This document shows positions 53,172-62,300 of a stretch of DNA of 64,000 bases, piece by piece. A program made the position numbers and the translations under genes. The notes under the pieces were generated by a model, which was not told the origin of the DNA, made no database searches, and worked only from the letters and a program-made list of their open reading frames with translations. Source of the stretch: Legionellaceae bacterium (lineage in GTDB: Bacteria; Pseudomonadota; Gammaproteobacteria; Legionellales; Legionellaceae); contig JAGOTG010000009.1 of NCBI GenBank assembly GCA_018061965.1, forward strand, positions 1 through 64,000, read 5' to 3'. Numbering within the stretch: position 1 is the first letter of the stretch; each line of letters begins with the position of its first letter.

Positions 53172-53888
53172 ATGAGCTTAGTAGATGTTGCGGTGACCTT
53201 ATCAACGCTGGTTATACTGGAAATAGTTCTAGGTGTGGATAACTTGATTTTCTTATCTATATTGACAGAAAAATTACCCAAACATAACCGGCAGCGAGCA
53301 CGGTATTGGGGGTTGACGTTTGCGTGGGTAGCACGCTTGTTTTTATTGGCTTTTGCTGTAGTTTTGGTCAAACTTAATGATACACTCTTTGTCTGGGGAA
53401 ACACGCAATTTTCAATTCACACGCTGTTTTTACTTCTTGGTGGATTTTTTTTAATTGCAAAAGCCATTCAGGAAATACATTTGGAGATGATACCGCGCTC
53501 TTTAAGGGTTTGTGAAAGCAAAATGCGCCAGTCATTTTGGCAGGTGGTGGTGCAAGTAGGGGTGATGGACGTGGTATTTTCTATCGATAGTGTGATGACG
53601 GCTATTGGTTTGACAACGGAATTTTGGATCATGGCGACAGCAATTAGCGTTGCGATCGTGGGTATGCTTTATTTAAGTACTGCAATTACGCGATTTATCC
53701 AGACTTATCCCACGATCAAAATGTTAGCATTGTGTTTTCTGCTATTGATAGGGACATTTTTAGTGGCAGACGGATTTTCTTTCCATATACCGAGGGAATA
53801 TTTATACGTAGTATTGATTTTTTCCCTGAGTATTGAAACATTGAATATTGTTAAAAACAAACAGCAGAAGAGAGTTCGACGTAAATAA
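53172..53888 (+). CDS. TerC family membrane protein
   Basis: A 238-aa protein with about seven membrane segments. LEIVLGVDNLIFLSIL (Asp in a membrane helix), RARYWGLTFAWVARLFLLA, and VMDVVFSIDSVMTAIGLT (second conserved Asp) are the TerC family blocks; members move manganese or protect from metal and tellurite stress. AAGG at 53162 favours ATG 53172 over 53166. hemJ follows after 18 bases. Confidence 0.93.
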   Translation: MSLVDVAVTLSTLVILEIVLGVDNLIFLSILTEKLPKHNRQRARYWGLTFAWVARLFLLAFAVVLVKLNDTLFVWGNTQFSIHTLFLLLGGFFLIAKAIQEIHLEMIPRSLRVCESKMRQSFWQVVVQVGVMDVVFSIDSVMTAIGLTTEFWIMATAISVAIVGMLYLSTAITRFIQTYPTIKMLALCFLLLIGTFLVADGFSFHIPREYLYVVLIFSLSIETLNIVKNKQQKRVRRK

Positions 53889-53906
53889 CTCTTATAGGAG
53901 AGTGGT

Positions 53907-54326
53907 ATGCTAATTATTAAAGCTTTTCATATTATTGCAATGGTAGCGTGGTTCGCAGGCTTGTTTTATCTCCCGCGACTATTTGTTTACCATACACAAG
54001 CAAAAGATAAAACCAGCATTGATCGCTTTCAAACGATGGAGTTCCGCTTGTTTTACGCCATCATGTGTCCGGCTGGTGTGATGACGACAGGTCTTGGGCT
54101 GTGGTTATTTAGCAATGACCCTTTCTACTATGGTCACGCAGGTTGGATGCAAGCCAAATTAGCCCTGGTGCTGCTATTATGGCTGTATCATGGGTATTGT
54201 GGCTATTGCGTGAAACGTTTCGCGGTCAGGCATAATCGACATTCTACGAAATTTTATCGCGTGTTCAATGAGCTGCCGACATTGGTGTTAATTTTGATAG
54301 TCATACTAGCTGTCGTGAAGCCTTAA
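53907..54326 (+). CDS. hemJ: Protoporphyrinogen IX oxidase, HemJ type
   Basis: A 139-aa protein with four membrane segments. KAFHIIAMVAWFAGLFYLPR with the conserved His, LFYAIMCPAGVMTTGLGLWL and AKLALVLLLWLYHGYCG are HemJ hallmarks. It carries out the oxidation of protoporphyrinogen in heme synthesis in bacteria without HemG or HemY. AGGAG lies 8 bases upstream. Confidence 0.92.
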   Translation: MLIIKAFHIIAMVAWFAGLFYLPRLFVYHTQAKDKTSIDRFQTMEFRLFYAIMCPAGVMTTGLGLWLFSNDPFYYGHAGWMQAKLALVLLLWLYHGYCGYCVKRFAVRHNRHSTKFYRVFNELPTLVLILIVILAVVKP

Positions 54327-54358
54327 TTTAGGGTCTGGAGAGAATTCTAGCGAATACC

Positions 54359-54580
54359 CTACAGATCCTCGTCTTCTTCTTCAATTTCTATCATTTCAAA
54401 ATCTTCTTTGCTAGCACCGCATTCAGGGCAAAACCAATTTTCAGCAACATCTTCCCAACGTGTGAAGGGAGCAATACCATCTTCAGGCCAACCTAGGCGC
54501 TCATCGTAAATATATCCACAAATCACACACAGGAACCTTCTATGCCTTTTAAGAACCTTTTTAATCGTATTGTCTTCCAT
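54359..54580 (-). CDS. Rubredoxin
   Basis: A 73-aa protein with one rubredoxin domain: FLCVICGYIYDERLGWPEDG and WFCPECGASKEDFEM give the two CxxCG pairs that hold a single iron. The N-terminal 15 residues are basic and the end is very acidic (EIEEEDEDL). It passes electrons to an unknown partner. Confidence 0.95.
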   Translation of the reverse strand: MEDNTIKKVLKRHRRFLCVICGYIYDERLGWPEDGIAPFTRWEDVAENWFCPECGASKEDFEMIEIEEEDEDL

Positions 54581-54745
54581 TATGCAACCTATTCTGAAAA
54601 ATAGACGGTAATTTACCTATTATTTGATTGATTGTAAAGGTTCAGTGGTTGAGAGCACTAGTAATTTCCGTATAAATTCGGCAAAATGTTGTGACGAACT
54701 GTAGCTTGGTTGTAATGGATTATAAATAGACAAGAGGAGTTGAAT

Positions 54746-55459
54746 ATGAAAATGAAACTGGTCGCTGGAAGCGTTTTAAGTCTGATGATGACAGCGCCGT
54801 TTGCGCAGGAAGTGATGAGCTTAAAAAATGATACAGATAAAATATCTTATGCTATTGGCTATGATCTCGGAAAGACTATTGAGAGTAAGAAGATCCCCAT
54901 TCAAGTACCGGCTATGTGCAAAGGGATCTCCGATGGCATGAACGGAAACGGGAACCCGCTGTTAACTGCTGCAGAAATGAAAGATACTCTGGATCGTTTT
55001 CAAAAAAGTATGATGGTAAAAGCAACTGCAGACTTTGAAATACTTGCCCAAAAGAATCTAGCTGATGGTCAAGCCTTTTTACTAGAAAATAAAGGCAAAT
55101 CAGGCGTGGTGACTTTACCCAGTGGATTACAATACAAAATTATTACCAAAGGGAAAGGTGAAAAACCTAAATTGACGGATACAGTTACCGTAGAATATGA
55201 AGGAAAGCTGCGTGATGGCACGGTTTTTGATAGTACTGAAAAATCAGGGCAACCAGCGACATTTTCATTAAACCAAGTGATTCCCGGTTGGACAGAAGCG
55301 TTGCAATTGATGTCAGTAGGCTCTAATTGGGAGCTATTCGTTCCTGCTAATTTGGCCTATGGCGCACGTAGTGTCGGCAATGCAATCGGACCCAATGAAA
55401 CTTTGATTTTTAAAGTGAAATTATTGTCAATTGCTAAACCTGAGAAAAACAAAAAATAG
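54746..55459 (+). CDS. mip: Mip-like FKBP-type peptidyl-prolyl isomerase
   Basis: A 237-aa exported protein. Signal peptide to about residue 20 (MTAPFAQ), an N-terminal dimerisation domain with KISYAIGYDLGKTI and a linker helix, and a C-terminal FKBP domain: DTVTVEYEGKLRDGTVFDST, QVIPGWTEALQLMSVGSNWE, LAYGARSVGNAIGPNETLIF. This is the plan of the Legionella macrophage infectivity potentiator and of E. coli FkpA. GAGGAG sits about 8 bases before ATG 54746. Confidence 0.93.
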   Translation: MKMKLVAGSVLSLMMTAPFAQEVMSLKNDTDKISYAIGYDLGKTIESKKIPIQVPAMCKGISDGMNGNGNPLLTAAEMKDTLDRFQKSMMVKATADFEILAQKNLADGQAFLLENKGKSGVVTLPSGLQYKIITKGKGEKPKLTDTVTVEYEGKLRDGTVFDSTEKSGQPATFSLNQVIPGWTEALQLMSVGSNWELFVPANLAYGARSVGNAIGPNETLIFKVKLLSIAKPEKNKK

Positions 55460-55520
55460 TAATAATCATAATTTTAAAACCGTGCTCGACTTTCTCATCT
55501 TAGTGCCTAGGTTACACGCC

Positions 55521-55558
55521 TTGTCCGCGGATATTGAGTCTCGGGATCCTGCGGACAA
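55521..55558. repeat. Short family C inverted repeat
   Basis: TTGTCCGCGGAT at the left and GGATCCTGCGGACAA at the right pair across about 11 bases, with the same GTCCGCGG/GGATCC core as the element at 41367. Confidence 0.6.
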
Positions 55559-55632
55559 TCGTGAATAAGTCTTGGGAGCGGGGCGTAGGGTTATTAAAAG
55601 TTGAATATCACGTAATTTTAATATGATTTGAG

Positions 55633-55726
55633 CCGTTCGGGCTGAGGAAGCGCGGCAGCGCTGTCTCGAAGCTGGTCACAAGTGATGACTTAGAAACTTA
55701 GCTTCGCTACTCCGCAGTTCGAACGG
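55633..55726. repeat. Repeat family B element
   Basis: Begins CCGTTCGGGCTGAGGA and ends CGAACGG, with internal GCTGTCTCGAAGC. The two ends are imperfect inverted repeats of about 16-20 bases. It lies just before the AmpG-like gene; the same plan recurs at 63177. Confidence 0.7.
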
Positions 55727-55751
55727 GTCTATTTTGAAGACTCAGCCCATC

Positions 55752-56954
55752 ATGACTAAAAAGCTTTTTATCGTATTACTTTTAGGATTTTCATCCGGCT
55801 TACCCATTTCTTTGGTGAGCTCAACTCTGCAAGCCTGGTTTGCCGATGCAGGATTGTCTATTTGGTTGACCAGTTCGTTGAGCTTGATTAGCCTTCCTTA
55901 CCTGTTTCGGTTTTTATGGACGCCTCTTCTGGATCGGTATCGTATTTTATCCTTGGGAAAAAGACGGGGCTGGATTTGTGGTATGCAAATTTTATTAATC
56001 GCAGGTTTGCATGCCATTACTTGGTTTAAACCCATAGTATCTCCTGGCATCATGGCCATGTTAGCCTTTATTTTAGCAATTTTTTCTGCGACGCAAGATG
56101 CAGCAATAGATGCACACCGGATTGAGTATTTACCCAGTGAGTATTACGGCCTGGGTGCTTCATTGGCTAGCACAGGATACCGCATTGGGATGTTAATGAG
56201 TGGTGGGGTTGCGTTAGTGATAGCGCAAAACTATGGTTGGATAGTAGCTTATCGTGCGATGAGTGCGGCTTTGTTAGTCGGGGTTTTGGCCATACTTTGG
56301 AGTCCAGAGCCTAAAAAAACCACAGTTACAAATAGTACTGTGTTAGACAGTTTTATGGCGCCAGTTCGCGATTTATTAAGTCGTTCTGGGATTTTTTCTT
56401 TTTGTATATTCATACTGCTGTTTAAATTAGGAGAAGTATTTACGACAGCAATCAGTGGTATTGTGATGCCATTTTTGATTCAAGGCTTGGGGTTTTCTCT
56501 TGCCACAATTGGGTACGTAAATAAAATTTGGGGTACATTAGCGCTGATTTTGGGTGGCGTAGCAGGTGGCGTATTGATGTTACGACTGAATTTGTATCGA
56601 GCTTTGCTTTACTTTGGCTTGTTGCAGGCTGTGACTAATCTACTCTTTGTTTTTTTGGCTATGGCTGGAAAAAATATAGTATTATTTAGCCTTGCGGTTA
56701 TCAGCGATAATTTTGCCGCTGGCATGGGTTCTACTGCATTGGTTGCACTGATAATGCGCTTCGTAAATCAGAAATTTACCGCAACTCAATTTTCTATTTT
56801 GGTATGTATTGCAGGCTTACCCCGAGTGTTTTCTGGTCCAATGGGCGCTTTTTTACAAATCCATTACGGGTGGATAGGGCTGTATATGATAGCTTTCCTC
56901 TTGTCTTTCATGTTCATTCCTTTTTTGCATAAAATCAAAACCAAATCATTGTAA
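55752..56954 (+). CDS. AmpG-like MFS permease
   Basis: A 400-aa protein with about 12 membrane segments: LLGFSSGLPISLVSSTLQAW, LSLISLPYLFRFLWTPLLDR, and SATQDAAIDAHRIEYLP are typical AmpG blocks. AmpG imports anhydro-muropeptides for cell wall recycling. Intracellular bacteria often have several such paralogues with other substrates, so the exact substrate is uncertain. The ATG at 55752 is chosen over one six codons earlier that abuts repeat family B. Confidence 0.9.
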   Translation: MTKKLFIVLLLGFSSGLPISLVSSTLQAWFADAGLSIWLTSSLSLISLPYLFRFLWTPLLDRYRILSLGKRRGWICGMQILLIAGLHAITWFKPIVSPGIMAMLAFILAIFSATQDAAIDAHRIEYLPSEYYGLGASLASTGYRIGMLMSGGVALVIAQNYGWIVAYRAMSAALLVGVLAILWSPEPKKTTVTNSTVLDSFMAPVRDLLSRSGIFSFCIFILLFKLGEVFTTAISGIVMPFLIQGLGFSLATIGYVNKIWGTLALILGGVAGGVLMLRLNLYRALLYFGLLQAVTNLLFVFLAMAGKNIVLFSLAVISDNFAAGMGSTALVALIMRFVNQKFTATQFSILVCIAGLPRVFSGPMGAFLQIHYGWIGLYMIAFLLSFMFIPFLHKIKTKSL

Positions 56955-57018
56955 TTGACGAATCAACTAAAGAGACAATAGAGTACATTTCATTTTAGCA
57001 CCAATTAAAAGGTAAATA

Positions 57019-57969
57019 GTGATTACAATTATTAATTTATCAGCTTTAGCTGAGCCATTAAAAGACGCAAGTATTCCTGCCAACATGCTAAGCTATCTAA
57101 ATGAGAATTTAGCAAGACAATGGGCGAGTATTAAAGCATTTGCCAAACTTCAGAGCGACTATGCCTCTCCATCATTTGCCTCATCTGTGCTTTGTTGTGG
57201 TATGTTTGGCATGCCAATTTATAGCTATGCGTGGATATTAGGTCAAATCGATTGGGATCTTATTTCACAATATAAACTCGGAACCATCAAAACAAAAGAA
57301 TTTTTAAACAAATTATTAAACGTTTTCTCATTTTTAAGAGATGCAAATTTTCCCGAGGAAATCACTGAGAGTCTATTCAGAAATAGAGAAGGCTTAATTT
57401 CCATACGTGATTTATCTAGCTTGGAAGAATTAACTTCGGAGTATGTAGCACTGGCCTTATTAGAACAGGCATGGCTTGCACGAATGAAGTTTTCGGAGGA
57501 AACGGACAGGAATACGCGGTACTTTTTTGACCAAAATAAGGATGAATCTGTTTATATTATATCAAACAGCAATGAAATGGATTGTGCCGCAACAATAAAA
57601 TATCTTCAAACAACATACCCATCCTTACCGTGGTTGTCTGATCAAGAACTAGAGTCAGGCATTGAAGTTCCCAATCAGGAGTTGAGCACCGGAATACCAT
57701 TAACCACAGATGGTCGTTTAAAATTATATGTATCTTATGCACATCGAGCTTTTAAGATAGGGAGCGTGCATGAAACGAGAGTGACAACAGCTAATTTGCT
57801 TAGAAAACTTGTTAAGGCAGAACAAATTGATTTAGAACAAACAAAATTAATTAGCCAGTGGCGAGGAGATCTCGAAATGGCAACAACTCTTAAAATCAGA
57901 GCTGTTATTGATTCAGCCACTTATTTTCCACCAACTGTGTCTAACGTAACTAAAGCAAAAGCCGATTAA
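57019..57969 (+). CDS. HAD-like protein with a degenerate active site, candidate effector
   Basis: A 316-aa protein, not a known gene. Parts match HAD-IA phosphatases such as YihX: a start strand MITIINLSAL where motif I Asp is replaced by Asn, a cap segment KLGTIKTKEFLNKLL, motif II-like VYIISNSNE, and KLYVSYAHRAFKIG where the motif III Lys would be. The Asp pair of motif IV is not evident. It would thus be a pseudo-phosphatase. Start is GTG 57019 with AAGG 6 bases upstream. Match is by eye. Confidence 0.6.
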   Translation: MITIINLSALAEPLKDASIPANMLSYLNENLARQWASIKAFAKLQSDYASPSFASSVLCCGMFGMPIYSYAWILGQIDWDLISQYKLGTIKTKEFLNKLLNVFSFLRDANFPEEITESLFRNREGLISIRDLSSLEELTSEYVALALLEQAWLARMKFSEETDRNTRYFFDQNKDESVYIISNSNEMDCAATIKYLQTTYPSLPWLSDQELESGIEVPNQELSTGIPLTTDGRLKLYVSYAHRAFKIGSVHETRVTTANLLRKLVKAEQIDLEQTKLISQWRGDLEMATTLKIRAVIDSATYFPPTVSNVTKAKAD

Positions 57970-58027
57970 TTGTTGTTCGTCATGCCCTGAAGAGCGAAAA
58001 CATGGTCACCGCTTGGTAAATTGCTCT

Positions 58028-59446
58028 CTACGACACTGATTTGGTTTTCAAATGAAAAAATACGCGCACAATTAAGCCAGTTCCTGATTCAGGGGAGTCC
58101 AAACTGATGTCCGCATGATGTAGCGAGACAATTTGCTGTACGATGGCTAAGCCTAAACCGCTTCCGGTGCTTTTATTCCCCAGTTCACGGAAGAACCGTT
58201 CGAAGACGCGGGCCCTAAATTGCTCGGGTATTCCTGGGCCGTTGTCTTGGACTTCTAAAACAACTCTGGTTTTCTGCTGATAGACTCGAACAATGATATG
58301 CCCGTTTGGTTCCGTATAGCGAATGGCATTGTCTACAAGATTTCTAACTAAAATACTGATCGCAGTGGGGGTCCCTGGAAAGGTTGGAACATCTTGCTCG
58401 GGTTCAAATTCTAATTCAATATGGTTTTCAATGGCGCTGGGCGCTAACATTGCCAAGATTTCGCGAGTAATTTTAATTAAATCAACCGAGTCCGAATCAT
58501 GAGAAAAAACTTGATCCGGTACGAGCCTACTCATGGTTAATAATTGTTGCACGATATGCGTGTTACGATTCACACTAGCAATTACTTTTTGTAAAGCAAT
58601 GTTCTTTTCATTAATGTCAGTGGTGTTCAAGGCAACTTGCGCTTGTGCTTTTAATGCTGCCAAAGGCGTGCGTAACTCATGTGCAGCATCTGCTGCAAAA
58701 CGTGCCTCACGCTCAAATCCCTCTTTAAGACGAAAAAAGAGTTTATTTAATTCATCAATAACGGGTAGAATTTCCTCAGGTAAGGCTTCGATTTTGACTG
58801 GTTCCAAATAATTGGGCTCTCGATTGGCCAATTCATCCGCAACGGATTCCAAGCTATCTAAACCACGACCAATGACTATCCAAATGAGAAATCCCGCTAA
58901 GGGTAGAACCAGCAACATGATATACAAATCATCAAGTGCTATACGACGTCCCAGTTCATTTCGAGTGTCATAACGTTCAGCCAAAACGGTGCGTGTTTGG
59001 GCCTTGGGGTTGATTGTGGTAAATACGCGCCAATGCTTTTGCTCAAATAACTTATTATGAAACCCTTCCGTTTTGGACAATAATGGCAATTTGGGTGCGC
59101 CTGAAGAGTGCAATAAAAGCTGATTTGAATTTGATAATACTTGGAAGTTAAATTTCTCTAAATAATACTCTGGAGGCTGATTGGTCAACTCAGCTTTACG
59201 ATAATAATTTTCAATTTTTCCCGGAATCGTATTGAGCGCCTCTTGAATGGATTGTAATTGTCGTTGATAGACATCATCACCCAGCAATGCCTGGTAAGAC
59301 AACGCAGAGATTGCTAACAGGGTATCCAGATGCTCTTGGATATTTTTTTGGTCGAGATAATAATTTCCGACGGCGGTTAATGTTGTGGTGAGTGTTACAG
59401 CGAATAAAAGATTAATGAGCAGGAATTTACGTATCGACGCTTTCAA
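58028..59446 (-). CDS. Sensor histidine kinase (QseC/PmrB-like)
   Basis: A 472-aa inner membrane kinase: first membrane segment near 8-28, periplasmic sensor of about 130 residues, second segment near 170-190 (YIMLLVLPLAGFLIWIVIG), HAMP-like linker, phospho-acceptor AADAAHELRTPLAAL, and ATPase motifs NLVDNAIRYT, VQDNGPGIP and GSGLGLAIVQQIV. The N-terminal TctE/QseC type sensor fits the QseC/PmrB family. ATGA overlap with the regulator gene before it. Confidence 0.94.
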   Translation of the reverse strand: MKASIRKFLLINLLFAVTLTTTLTAVGNYYLDQKNIQEHLDTLLAISALSYQALLGDDVYQRQLQSIQEALNTIPGKIENYYRKAELTNQPPEYYLEKFNFQVLSNSNQLLLHSSGAPKLPLLSKTEGFHNKLFEQKHWRVFTTINPKAQTRTVLAERYDTRNELGRRIALDDLYIMLLVLPLAGFLIWIVIGRGLDSLESVADELANREPNYLEPVKIEALPEEILPVIDELNKLFFRLKEGFEREARFAADAAHELRTPLAALKAQAQVALNTTDINEKNIALQKVIASVNRNTHIVQQLLTMSRLVPDQVFSHDSDSVDLIKITREILAMLAPSAIENHIELEFEPEQDVPTFPGTPTAISILVRNLVDNAIRYTEPNGHIIVRVYQQKTRVVLEVQDNGPGIPEQFRARVFERFFRELGNKSTGSGLGLAIVQQIVSLHHADISLDSPESGTGLIVRVFFHLKTKSVS

Positions 59447-60120
59447 TTGCTCGCATCCTTGGGAATCTTATCAACCAAATATCCGACACCTCGGATGGTA
59501 CGGATAAAATTGGCATTCAATTTTTTACGCAGATTATGAATATGAACTTCTAATGCATTACTATCAACTTCCTCATCCCAGCTATACATACTTTGCATGA
59601 GCTGTTCTCTAGAGAGCACTTGACCTTTGGATTCAATGAGTTTTTGGAGTAAAGCAAACTCACGACGCGGGACATTGATGGGTTGTCCATCTAAAGAAAC
59701 AGAGTGCGCAGCGGGATCGATCGTAATATTGGCATACTGCAATACGGTATCTGCGCGCCCTTGCGCGCGACGGGTTAATGCGCGTACTCGTGCACCTAAC
59801 TCGTTCAGATCAAAAGGTTTGGTAATATAATCATCTGCGCCCGCATCTAGGCCTTTGATGCGATCATCGATGGATTCTCGGGCGGTTAAGATGATAACGG
59901 GCGTTCTATTCTGTGATTGGCGAATAGTTTGCAAGAGCACCATGCCAGAAATTTTGGGTAAGCTTAAATCGAGAATAATCAAGTCAAAGGATTCGGTTTT
60001 AAGGATATTACAGGCTATGTCACCGTTTTTTAGCCAATCTACAATATATCCAAATTGAGTTAAGCCGGTTTTGACAGCATCTCCCAATAATTCATCGTCT
60101 TCAACCAGTAGTAACCGCAT
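59443..60120 (-). CDS. OmpR-family response regulator (PmrA/QseB-like)
   Basis: A 225-aa regulator. Receiver: MRLLLVEDDELLGDAVKTGL with the acidic pair, phosphorylated Asp in FDLIILDLSLP (near 51), Thr in VIILTAR, Lys in YITKPFD. Winged-helix DNA-binding end: VPRREFALLQKLIESKGQVL, VHIHNLRKKL and TIRGVGYLV. PmrA controls secretion-system and effector genes in Legionella and Coxiella; whether this is the true PmrA is not settled. The conserved start sets ATG 60120, 48 bases inside the longer frame. Confidence 0.93.
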   Translation of the reverse strand: MRLLLVEDDELLGDAVKTGLTQFGYIVDWLKNGDIACNILKTESFDLIILDLSLPKISGMVLLQTIRQSQNRTPVIILTARESIDDRIKGLDAGADDYITKPFDLNELGARVRALTRRAQGRADTVLQYANITIDPAAHSVSLDGQPINVPRREFALLQKLIESKGQVLSREQLMQSMYSWDEEVDSNALEVHIHNLRKKLNANFIRTIRGVGYLVDKIPKDASN

Positions 60121-60136
60121 ATGAGCTCCGTTGACC

Positions 60137-60682
60137 TTATGAACGACTGGATGAAGCAACAACGGCATGTTTTGCTAAATACAAAGCTTGGATGAATACA
60201 AACACTAGCATACAGCCTACACCGCCAAATAATTTAAAATTAACCCAAAAATCGGTCGTGTAATAGTAGGCTACGTAGATATTCACGGCACCCATAACTG
60301 TGAAATACAAAGCCCACGCATAATTGAGTCTTTGCCATATTTTTCTGGGTAAGCTCACATTGCTTTCCATCATTCTTTGGATGATGGGTTTCGTGCCAAT
60401 ATAGTTGGAACCAATAAAGACCAGAGCAGATAACCAATAAATACCGGTGGGCTTCCATTTGATAAACCAAGGATTATGGAAAAATAAGGTTGCGCCGCCT
60501 AATACTAAAATTAAGCCTAAGCTTGCAAGATGTAGTTTTTCATAATGTTGATGCTTCAAACGGAAAAGCAAAACTTGAGCAAATGAGGCAGCCATGGCGA
60601 TAGCAGTGGCACAATAAATATCAAAAAATTTATAAGCAATGAAAAATAAAACAATGGGGAAAAAGTCAAATAAAAGCTTCAT
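60137..60682 (-). CDS. yciB: Inner membrane-spanning protein YciB (IspZ family)
   Basis: A 181-aa protein with about five membrane segments: [20 protein letters not shown] at the start, [42 protein letters not shown] and [11 protein letters not shown] are YciB (septation protein A) blocks. It affects envelope and cell-division protein assembly. Lies 16 bases upstream of the two-component genes in the same direction. Confidence 0.95.
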   Translation of the reverse strand: MKLLFDFFPIVLFFIAYKFFDIYCATAIAMAASFAQVLLFRLKHQHYEKLHLASLGLILVLGGATLFFHNPWFIKWKPTGIYWLSALVFIGSNYIGTKPIIQRMMESNVSLPRKIWQRLNYAWALYFTVMGAVNIYVAYYYTTDFWVNFKLFGGVGCMLVFVFIQALYLAKHAVVASSSRS

Positions 60683-60899
60683 AGTCACTGAGATTCGTGG
60701 ATGTTGGTTAAAGTATATAATGTTAGCGCTAAAATCACCAGATAAATCAGGGTAAGATCATGCCTGACCTTTCACACAATCCCACATAGACTGCTTGGTC
60801 ACAATTTGAGTTTCTTCCCTAGGGCTCTTGCTACAAATGTTAGCACTGCTGAGGTCACGAAGAGCTCTGGCCTTGCCATGAAGACCAAGCGGCGGGCTC

Positions 60900-62297
60900 T
60901 CAATAAACTCTGATGACTTGTCCTGGACGTAATTGTGTTTTGCGTAGGTTGGGGTTTAAGTATAGGAGTTTTTGTAAATCCGTGTGATAGGTGAGGGCGA
61001 TACGGGTTAAACTGTCTCCATTTTTTACTATGTACGTGGCATTTTGAGCAGTTCTCCATATGATTAAACTTTGACCAAATTGCAACTCTGCTTGTTCTGC
61101 TAAATTATTCCAGGCTTTGATTTGTTCGACAGTTACGTTTAATTTTTTGGAAATTGAATCAAAATCATCTTTATTATCAACTATGTAAATGGTTTTATAA
61201 GCTTTGGGCTTAGAGAAATGGCTCTGCGGTGTTGCGGGAGGGATCGTTGCATATTGGTGATTAGGAATGAGGACAAATTGTCCAGTCGGGATAATGTTGG
61301 ATTTTAATTGATTCAACTCTTTGATCATGTTGACAGTGGTATGATGGCGGGCAGCGATAGTGTCGAGACTGTCCCCAGCATTGACGCGATATCTAGTCCA
61401 AGAGACCCTTTGGTTTTTAGGTACATGAGCAAGATTACGGCTAAAACTTGCAGCATGAGAGGCAGGAATGAGTAGTTTATAAGGTTGATTAGGCGCTGTT
61501 GCCCAACGATTGTATCCGGGATTCAGTTTGAGCAAATCTTGATAGGATATCCCGGCTAATTGGGCTGCATGATTCAGATCAATTTGAGATCCAATTGCCA
61601 CTTCTTCAAAATAAGGGACATGAGGAATAGGGGGAAGCTGAATGTGGTAATTTTGTGCATTCTGGATGATATCAGCCAGGGCCAATAAGCGGGGCACATA
61701 AGCCCTGGTTTCTTTCGGGACAGGAAGTGACCAGAAATTCGTATGATGGTTGTCTTTGATGATGCGAGCTATCGCGCCCTCTCCAGCATCATAGGCTGCA
61801 AAGGCTAAAATCCAGTTACCATGAAAAAGACGATGTAAGTATTCTAAATAATCTAAAGCGGCGCCCGTTGAAGAGGGAATGCTCCGCCTGGCATCGTACC
61901 ACCAATCTTGCTTTAAGCCAAAATCTGACCCGGTGCCTGGCATCAGTTGCCAAAGACCCGCAGCACCCGCTCCGGAATACGCAAACGGATTATAAGCACT
62001 TTCTATCATGGGTAGTAGGGCAAGCTCTCCTGGCAAATGGCGCTTTTTGATTTCAGTCATAATATGGTACATATACGGTTCAGCGCGAGTCAGCTGTTGA
62101 AGATACCGGGGATGCTGAATCAACCAACGTATTTGTGCCTGTACTTCTGGACGGTTTGCCTCATGATCTAAAGAAAATTGTTGACTTAAGACTTCCCATA
62201 CTGAGGGAGCAGGGTATGAATGCACTGCACTTGAAAACAGAATGATGAATAGAAAGCCGATGTGATAAAACAGGCTTAGTTTTTTGAAGAGAATCAT
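60900..62297 (-). CDS. mltD: Membrane-bound lytic murein transglycosylase D
   Basis: A 465-aa protein. Signal segment to about 27; lytic transglycosylase domain with catalytic Glu99 in LLPMIESAYNPFAYSGAGAA, GLWQLMPGTGSDFGL and AYDAGEGAI; then three LysM repeats: VNAGDSLDTIAARHHTTV, IVDNKDDFDSISKKLNV and IVKNGDSLTRIALTYHTDL. It cuts glycan strands with formation of anhydro-muropeptides. rlmJ starts upstream with only 3 bases between genes. Confidence 0.95.
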   Translation of the reverse strand: MILFKKLSLFYHIGFLFIILFSSAVHSYPAPSVWEVLSQQFSLDHEANRPEVQAQIRWLIQHPRYLQQLTRAEPYMYHIMTEIKKRHLPGELALLPMIESAYNPFAYSGAGAAGLWQLMPGTGSDFGLKQDWWYDARRSIPSSTGAALDYLEYLHRLFHGNWILAFAAYDAGEGAIARIIKDNHHTNFWSLPVPKETRAYVPRLLALADIIQNAQNYHIQLPPIPHVPYFEEVAIGSQIDLNHAAQLAGISYQDLLKLNPGYNRWATAPNQPYKLLIPASHAASFSRNLAHVPKNQRVSWTRYRVNAGDSLDTIAARHHTTVNMIKELNQLKSNIIPTGQFVLIPNHQYATIPPATPQSHFSKPKAYKTIYIVDNKDDFDSISKKLNVTVEQIKAWNNLAEQAELQFGQSLIIWRTAQNATYIVKNGDSLTRIALTYHTDLQKLLYLNPNLRKTQLRPGQVIRVY

Positions 62298-62300
62298 GTC

